Positions 57,203-64,000 of a stretch of 64,000 nt of DNA are shown piece after piece. Every line of letters starts with the position of its first letter. Positions within the stretch are counted from its first letter, which is position 1. Both the position numbers and the translations under genes were made by a program. Where the stretch lies: NCBI GenBank assembly GCA_002633025.1, contig NMRB01000154.1:248157-312156 (forward strand). The letters run 5' to 3'. The notes below the pieces were generated by a model. It was not told where the DNA came from. It searched no databases and saw only the letters and a program-made list of their open reading frames with translations. The stretch comes from Notospermus geniculatus (Eukaryota; Nemertea; Pilidiophora; Heteronemertea; Lineidae).

Positions 57203-57708
57203 NNNNNNNNNNNNNNNNNNNNNNNNNNNNNNNNNNNNNNNNNNNNNNNNNNNNNNNNNNNNNNNNNNNNNNNNNNNNNNNNNNNNNNNNNNNNNNNNNN
57301 NNNNNNNNNNNNNNNNNNNNNNNNNNNNNNNNNNNNNNNNNNNNNNNNNNNNNNNNNNNNNNNNNNNNNNNNNNNNNNNNNNNNNNNNNNNNNNNNNNNN
57401 NNNNNNNNNNNNNNNNNNNNNNNNNNNNNNNNNNNNNNNNNNNNNNNNNNNNNNNNNNNNNNNNNNNNNNNNNNNNNNNNNNNNNNNNNNNNNNNNNNNN
57501 NNNNNNNNNNNNNNNNNNNNNNNNNNNNNNNNNNNNNNNNNNNNNNNNNNNNNNNNNNNNNNNNNNNNNNNNNNNNNNNNNNNNNNNNNNNNNNNNNNNN
57601 NNNNNNNNNNNNNNNNNNNNNNNNNNNNNNNNNNNNNNNNNNNNNNNNNNNNNNNNNNNNNNNNNNNNNNNNNNNNNNNNNNNNNNNNNNNNNNNNNNNN
57701 NNNNNNNN
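57203..57708. other. Assembly gap (506 N)
   Basis: It is preceded by a C homopolymer. Long open frames across it are artefacts of N. Confidence 0.99.
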
Positions 57709-58030
57709 TTTCTGCGTACGGCGCCCAAGGGATTGGGATGTTACCAGTAAATGTTGAGGGTATATTTCTGACACAATGGAAGAAACTCACATACAGTGAT
57801 GCCGTCTAGAAACAAATAACGCGAATTATTTGTAATTTAAAAAAAACAGATACAAGTCTGGTTATCAGCACTTGGTTGATTACTATTTCATGTTCTTTAA
57901 TTGTATCTCCTTTATATGTGACCCCTTGCATAACATAAAACTGTTTGGGTTCGGAGATTGCTTGGACTACTCGCAGGGTACTGTGGGACGCCTCCTTTAA
58001 CATAGGTCATTGAACCATCTTTTTTTGAAG

Positions 58031-58126
58031 ATGGGGATTTGGCCTTGTGGTTAGAGCGCGCTGCCCCTGAGTGCTGGCGATTGATGCCTAATGCGAGGGT
58101 CCGTGGATTCGAATCCGGTCGGAAGC
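58031..58126 (+). mobile_element. tRNA-like SINE head, family C
   Basis: A-box-like TGGCCTTGTGGTTAGAGCG is at about 58037 and B box GGATTCGAATCC at about 58107. The spacing is longer than in an ordinary tRNA and the acceptor ends do not pair, so a SINE head or tRNA pseudogene is likelier than a functional tRNA. It is the only copy in the window. Confidence 0.5.
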
Positions 58127-59147
58127 TATATGTCTTTCACCAAAGAAACCCGTTACTATTTCATGTTTTTGGGTTGATTTCGGAGCAGATTTTAAGAATG
58201 AGGTGGAAAGATGATTCCTAAAAGCGATTTTGAAGAGATAGGCCATTGTTTTGTTTACATAATTATTAGGAAGGATGTAAAACTCTCGTAGGGGACCACA
58301 GATCTGTACCTCGAAATCGAATTATCACTCCCAGGATAATAAGGATTACCCCCTCCAATATCCCCCTCGACAGTTTCAACGCACTGATAGTTGACATTAG
58401 GCTCACACACATGATTCTACATGTACAAAGCGCCAAAATGTGCAAATTCAACGCTTTTCGTTCGAGAACATGAACATGTCTCGGTGGAGCCTTATCGCTG
58501 GCTTCAACCTGTTCGACAAAGTTAAGAAATCACACGATATTTGTCGAGTTCTCTCCTCACCGATCATTCCGAAATCTCACGACAAAGACACCTCGAGATT
58601 AAGTTATCTTCTAGTCACCTGGGACCGTGCTGGGGACAAGGTTGATAAGAGGTTAGAGTCGATTTGCCCCACGTGACAGAGGGCCGTCAAGTCCATTGAA
58701 ATTTTGATAAATTAAAGACCCCATTAATCACTTGGGGAGGGACGGCTGTTCAAGATTTTGTCCGTATCTTGGCCGATGGCAATAGGCGGCCGGTGGGAGT
58801 TCGTTTCATGTTTCCGCGGCCCTTCCTCCGTTTCCCTTTTCGGTGGCTTTTGATGCCTGGCCGGAACGGGTTGGTCACGGATAACTTCCCGTGGATGATG
58901 CTACATGACTAGGACGGAACTTTGGCTTATCATCCTGGTTCTAGCAATCAATTCGCCGAGTTTATTTTGCAGGATTGACTTGCAGATGTCAAATGGAAAG
59001 AGAAATACTAGAATACATCGACATTGAAGGACTTGATACAAATCGCAGTATTCTAAAATCTTCCCATCTACGATAAAATCATGAAATAGGCCTACCAGTG
59101 TTGAACTGATCAACATGCAACAATTGATAAGTTCGTTAACTTGTGAC
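58127..59147. other. Gene-free flank
   Basis: No coding sequence was recognised between the tRNA-like head and the TTAA foldback. Confidence 0.3.
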
Positions 59148-59151
59148 TTAA

Positions 59152-59415
59152 AGCCCCTCTGTATTGAATTTTACGGTATTTTCAAAGTGTTAGGAGAGTG
59201 CAGTCAGAGGTCCCATAGCCTCGTGAAGGTCCCCAAAATGATTGCATGATACGTACTCCAAAGAAACAAGCCCTGGTTTTCAGCACACATTGAAAAAACT
59301 GCAGGCAACGCTCTAATGTATTCAGATAGAGCATACATGTAGTGCTTTTTACACTACACTAACGTCGGAGGACGTAACGACTTTCTGAATTCAATACAGT
59401 CATGACAGTGTGGCT
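59152..59415. mobile_element. TTAA-target foldback AGCCGCACTGTATTGAATTC, copy 2 (inverse)
   Basis: The 264-bp copy is flanked by TTAA (59148-59151 and 59416-59419). It shares TCTAATGTATTC, GTGAAGGTCCC and GTCGGAGGACGTAA with the 29-kb copy but in reverse order. Seven extra bases (TCATGAC) interrupt its right terminal repeat. Confidence 0.82.
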
Positions 59416-59601
59416 TTAAAGACAAAAATCGTTTTCTCTGGGATGATTTGAGGAATGATTTCTCAACAACAAACTAGTGGAATCAATGTAGGTAAACCAA
59501 GGCATACAAGGTTTGAAGCCACACATTTACCAGTCAGAGAACTTCGCAATACAGAAGATGAGAGGGTGGAAACGTCCCCTCCAAGGTTCTTATCTTCAGA
59601 C

Positions 59602-59999
59602 ATTAGTGAGGTTTCGCAAATCTGACGAAACACGAAGTACGAAATACGAAATGGGACTTCATTTCCATGACGTAATGTATTTCAGGAGATGGTTGGTACC
59701 ACAAATATCGCCTGCTGCAAGAGCGTCTTTTAGCGTATGAAGTTAGGCCGACAGAGTTACGGTGTATATTAAACTTTGAAATTTATCTTTGGTTTCCAGT
59801 TCGTAGATACGAAATGGAAATTCAAAAATTCAAGATGAACCATAACTCTCTCGGTCTTACATGATATGCTAAAAGACGCACTGGCAGCAGGGGCATTTGT
59901 GGTAGCAACTATCTCCAGAAATACATTAGGTCCTGGAAATGAAGTTGAATTTCGTATTTCGTACTTCTTGTTTCGTCAGATTTGCGAAACCTCGCTATT
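59602..59999. mobile_element. Foldback GAGGTTTCGCAAATCTGACG family, copy 5
   Basis: This copy of about 398 bp has near-perfect termini (AGTGAGGTTTCGCAAATCTG and inverse). It is the clearest full-length member in the window. Confidence 0.86.
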
Positions 60000-60698
60000 G
60001 ATACTTGTGGGAAAAGCAACGACGAGAAGAATGTTTCCGATTCCTCGGACGGCAGCATTTTGAATACAGTTCCACTGGAATCCAAAGTTCTAGCGTGTCA
60101 CCAACGGCTTGGCAATGACTTTACAATACATTGCCATTGCCATACGTGCATGTATACACTGTGCACGAAAATACATGCTCAAGAGCACTCAAGATAACAT
60201 ACTGCATACAGGCAGGCAAATTTCCCAAACATTATTGTGAACGAATATGAATAGTTTGTCACGAAAATCGTGACTGTGATGAATTCCCTGCTATTCTATT
60301 TTTTGAGTCCTGGATCAGTTTAATAGTGTTCCAATGATTAATTACCTAGATACATCAACAGGTATCATTCCACGCCTAGAAGAGCGGGAACTGTCCATAT
60401 TCGATGCGTTGGAATCGCAGGTTAAAACTGGCAAATTATAGGACATGTTTTTTTCTAACATGTGAAAATCATGTGTGCCCTTTTTGTTGAAAGTCGGATG
60501 ATACATTAGTCCATCCGACTGTCGACTCGGCCGATAGATCAAAGCAAAATACACATTCGCACAAAAAAAGATGGTAATCTCTCTTTCATGTCTTTAGTTT
60601 GTTCCGTCGGCCGATAGTCTGATAGATGGAAATTGTAACGCTGTGGAATACATTCGTACTAAAGGTAGGGAAATTTTCGCGTTCGATTGCGCTAGTCA
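60000..60698. other. Gene-free flank
   Basis: Nothing coding or repetitive was recognised. Confidence 0.3.
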
Positions 60699-60848
60699 AG
60701 GTAGATTCATACTTCTCCGTTTTGCGCTTTGCGCTTGTCCGTTCCCTGTTTATGTGTGGTACCAACAGTAAAAAATACTTTTTCTAGAACGCACTCACAT
60801 AGGAAACGGACACGCGCAAAGCGCAAAACGCAAAGTATGAATTGGCCT
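60699..60848. repeat. Foldback AAGGTAGATTCATACTTC
   Basis: A 150-bp palindrome: AAGGTAGATTCATACTTC and GTTTTGCGCTTTGCGC on the left, GCGCAAAGCGCAAAACGC and AAAGTATGAATTGGCCTT on the right. Only one copy is seen. Confidence 0.72.
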
Positions 60849-60858
60849 TAGGAGCATT

Positions 60859-61104
60859 TCACACTTCCTTGCCGACCAGTTTGCTTCTTGCCAGGACGTT
60901 CCAAACGAACCATTTTCCGTTTCGCATTCTGATCGACGCGGAAGCACGAATTCGCCTTTTAGAAGCTTGCAGCCTAACTTTCTGCCGCCTGCTTTCTTGA
61001 AGTACGGCCTCTATTTCGTCTTCACTTGTTGCTTTTTGAGACATTTTTTGTATTAATATTACACTATGGCGTTCCACCGGAGTACGGCGCAAGTTGATGA
61101 TCAT
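60859..61104 (-). pseudogene. Candidate basic coding remnant (81 codons)
   Basis: The minus-strand frame contains MSQKATSEDEIEAVLQESRR, a Lys/Arg-rich stretch, then GKWFVWNVLARSKLVGKEV and a stop. The W-x-V/W...R...G spacing loosely recalls the N-terminal part of HARBI1-like proteins, and TTA-target MITEs are present nearby, but the match is weak. It stops 10 bp from a foldback, so it may be a truncated remnant. It could equally be chance. Confidence 0.22.
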
Positions 61105-61134
61105 TTTTAGCGTTTAACATGGCGGAAAGACATA

Positions 61135-61312
61135 CAGTAAACTCTGCATAAGCCGACAGTGTCTACATGTAAGTCAACAAATCGCCCGCGTCAAAAGTCA
61201 GCATCTGGTCCCATCTTATGGAATCTATAAGTTAAATCTCTAAGCTGACATTTTTCTGATCTGATATTTTTTTCGTTGGTCCCAGAAGTGTCGACTTATG
61301 CAGAGTTTACTG
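61135..61312. mobile_element. TA-target foldback CAGTAAACTCTGCATAAG
   Basis: A 178-bp element flanked by TA with ends CAGTAAACTCTGCATAAG and inverse; the inner arms include CCGACAGTGTC / AGTGTCGACTT. A TA target and CAGTAAACTC-type ends fit a Tc1/mariner-superfamily MITE. Confidence 0.8.
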
Positions 61313-61474
61313 TATCTGCATATGATTTACACGTTTAAAATAAATGATCGCAATTTTCAAATAGAACCTGATGAAATAGATAGACATTGCTTAGGCACCC
61401 CACATCTACACGTTCGTTTTGATATTTTCATCAACCCTGATTTTGCCTACCCGTGCTGGATACCAAGTCAGTCA

Positions 61475-61859
61475 GCATCATTATATGCAGAATTCATAAC
61501 TCATAACGATAATTTTAACTGCAAATGAAGCATAATGTTGCGCATCCGAAGGTAAGAAATCTGCGTATACGCAGATTTCTTACGATGCATCCACCCCACC
61601 CGTGCTAATAGATACTAATGCAGGGTTCATTGGCACACGGAAATGGTACGATTCAGGTCGTAAAAAATATATCAAATCGACTTCAGCGTTGTCGTATCCG
61701 GAAAACTGGGGGCAAAGGGACTGGAAACGGATCGGATCCGTGTGCCAATGAACCTTGCTTTAGTCTGTCAGCATCATGGTCTATACATTTTATGCCGAAT
61801 TCATAACTCATAACGATAATTGTAACCGCAAATGAAGCATAATGTTGCGCATCCGAAGG
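61475..61859. repeat. Duplicated block flanking a foldback
   Basis: AATTCATAACTCATAACGAT ... AATGTTGCGCATCCGAAGG occurs at 61491-61553 and 61797-61859. Between them is a foldback (61620-61757) with ends GCAGGGTTCATTGGCACACG and inverse. A palindrome AGAAATCTGCGTATACGCAG lies at 61557. Confidence 0.75.
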
Positions 61860-64000
61860 GTATACGCAGATTTCTTACGGTTTGTTCGGTCGGTTGAAGA
61901 AGGGTGGTCGAAATGAATCAATCGCCTGACACGAATTGATTCCAATCCGGAGGGAAATCAGAAAGAACGTGCGTGCGGAATACACTTTCGGCAAATGATT
62001 TCTGGCCTAATCAATCATACAGACATAAATATAATTGCATGTGATAAATGTATGTATCATACCGTGGAGAGAATAAGGTCTTTATCAATGATGTTTGAAG
62101 GGCGCTGATGGAGAGGCAGAAGGTTAGGGCAAGGGTTGAAGGGTCCAAGTTCAAGGACCTTGCAGTTGGCCGATTGGTGGAGGCTTTATTGATGACATAT
62201 TCAGTCAATTCATTTATCATAGAAGAGGAAACTAGTAAATTTACCACCAAATTTCTTTAGCAGCGAGAAGCTTACGCATTGAATGATTGCTTCAAATTCT
62301 TGCCCGCTTTTTCGTCGACTTTCAACGATCTGCAGAGGCCTAGCTTGGCTGTTCTGCTTTATCCCCACTTAAAATATGGTGAAAAGTAAGAAAATCTCAC
62401 ATTTTATGCAAATATTTCCTCACTAACAATCATGATGAGATTGATTTGTTAATCAGTGACAAATAATATCTATACTCTCTCAGTATAGCAAAAGTTAGGG
62501 GATGATTTTACTGTTTTCATGCTGATTTCGAACATTTTGCAAATGTCCTTTGTTTTCCTAATTAACGCAGCTGATGTCATATTTTTCACTTGCCATTATC
62601 TAGTCTACAGTATAAGGTATAACATCTGAAGTTTTTGTGAAAATCAGTCATCTGTAAGGTAATGAAAAATTAGTTGGGAAAAATGTTCCGAAAAAGAACA
62701 TCCCCTTTCAACCGCAAGATGTCTTCGCCAAATTCTTAGCCTCAAGTACAAACTCTATGCCAACAAACATTCTAGTGGTAAACGATAGCCTTACTATTCA
62801 AGTTCAGGAGGGTCTTCCTAGCATTGCTAAAAAAACTCACCACGAAGTTTACCAGTGCCACCTAGCGTTCTTGGAACAACTTCAAACGACGGTGACAAGT
62901 TTCCCAGTGTCGCTGATGATTCACACACGACAGTCATTCTTCCGTCAGAATTTGGCTTTTATCACTTATTGCAAAAAAATCATTAGTCATTGCACTTTCT
63001 CACTTGACAGTCGGCCTTAAATTTTCTTTCGTCATTAATAGCCCAGTCTAGTCTCGTAAATGGTCGTTCTTCTAATTGACTCATTGAAGGGGAACAGAAT
63101 GATGCACCGCTTACAGACGATTGACCAAAATTCCTGTTCCTCTTAGATTGGTATTGATGCCTTATTAATCCGATTATTTCATATGGTTTTTGACGAAATT
63201 ACATGACGATTTTTATGTTAATGAGGTTATTAAGAACAATTTATGACTAATTGGGATGAATTAATTAGCGCATGTTGTTGTCTGTTATCGTCGAGGCTGA
63301 GAATTCGGCCTGTCGATGGATGATTTTTTGTAGGTTTTTGCGTCGTTTTTTGGTTCCAACAATCGCGATTGCGTCACTTTAATCGAACTACTACTCTACG
63401 ACGATGAAGACTTCTATTACAGCTGAAATCATTTTGATATTTTAATATTTGATTTTGATATTTGATCTCTTTGCCGCCTAGGTGAGCAAATTAACTCATT
63501 TTGATATTTGACATCAATAATAAGCCATGAAGTTCTAAAATTCTTAGAAGACCCACCTGTCCGCGCGGTGAAAGGGCCTAGACGACACCCTTATGGCAAG
63601 TATGGCATTTTGCTCGTGGGGGGGGGGGGTAAGGTTTTCATTGGGTGACAGACAGTGGACGGCAAAGGTCATGAATGTCAGGCTTAAACAGAGGCTTGAA
63701 TGAAAATGTGGCCATTTTCATTTCATCTTGTTTCATGAACAGACGATGACGATGACAGATCTAACGCTGTAGTGACTTTTAAGTGACTCTTAAAGACAAA
63801 TTCCAGCGTATACCGTACAACGTATATTTTCGAATACACCCCTCAGTATGGCGAAAAGCAGATGACCTAAGAAGTTGAATCATTTTTTTGTGGAATCCTT
63901 TGGAATCGTTCACAAGAGTAGCATACAAATTCAAAGAAAGGCCATTTGTTGGTCAGAGACACGACGAACTTTTTTCTGACTGTGTGACGAAATGAACTTC
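61860..64000. other. Gene-free flank to window end
   Basis: No coding sequence was recognised. It includes the TAAT-rich island at 63150-63275 and a G homopolymer at about 63618. Confidence 0.35.
63150..63275. promoter_or_regulatory. TAAT/TTTATG-rich island upstream of Hox2
   Basis: TTATTAATCCGATTATTTC, TTTTATGTTAATGAGGTTAT, TTTATGACTAATTGGG and GAATTAATTAGCGC occur within 125 bp. These resemble Hox/Cdx-type sites; nothing repetitive explains the stretch. Function is inferred only. Confidence 0.33.

Noticed and set aside
57093-57809. Long open frames of about 200 codons
   Set aside because: They run across 506 N and carry no real sequence.

Overview
This is eukaryotic DNA from a marine-type invertebrate bilaterian, probably a deuterostome or spiralian; I cannot place the phylum more precisely. 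The evidence is a split homeobox gene with GT-AG splice sites, tRNA-derived SINEs, very many short palindromic (foldback) elements and a degenerate TTAGGG-type telomere-like tract. No bacterial gene layout is present.

The one gene I can name with confidence is Hox2 (proboscipedia / Hox paralogy group 2), on the minus strand. Exon 1 (33089-33296) encodes 69 residues with the YPWM hexapeptide. A phase-1 intron of 31,035 bp (2054-33088) follows. Exon 2 (429-2053) carries the complete homeodomain and a long Q/N/S/Y-rich tail, giving a 610-residue protein. The 3' UTR runs off the low end. The CCAAT/E-box/MEIS-motif-bearing 5' flank is just above 33300. About 30.7 kb upstream of the start codon lacks any other recognisable Hox exon, so the next gene on that side is further away.

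The intron and 5' flank are filled with mobile-element debris:
(1) two tRNA-derived SINE families plus a third tRNA-like head;
(2) about 30 foldback or MITE-like elements in more than a dozen families, including TTAA-target, TTA-target and TA-target types;
(3) a 7-copy family of about 170-260 bp insertions with 11-16 bp target duplications and a hammerhead-ribozyme-like core, probably debris of a Penelope-like or other target-primed element;
(4) tandem duplications at 9.4-11.2 kb, 45.2-47.3 kb and 48.4-48.9 kb, and a 41-bp minisatellite at 27.6-28.15 kb.

Three AT-rich islands dense in homeodomain-type TAAT motifs (12.87 kb, 16.43-16.57 kb, 63.15-63.28 kb) are the best candidates for Hox-linked regulatory DNA. 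Three weak coding candidates (about 39.8-40.1, 56.3-56.6 and 60.9-61.1 kb, all minus strand) are listed at low confidence. The two large gaps and two of the six single-base gaps abut C or G homopolymers; a third single N joins a tandem duplication next to such runs, so that duplication may be an assembly artefact.
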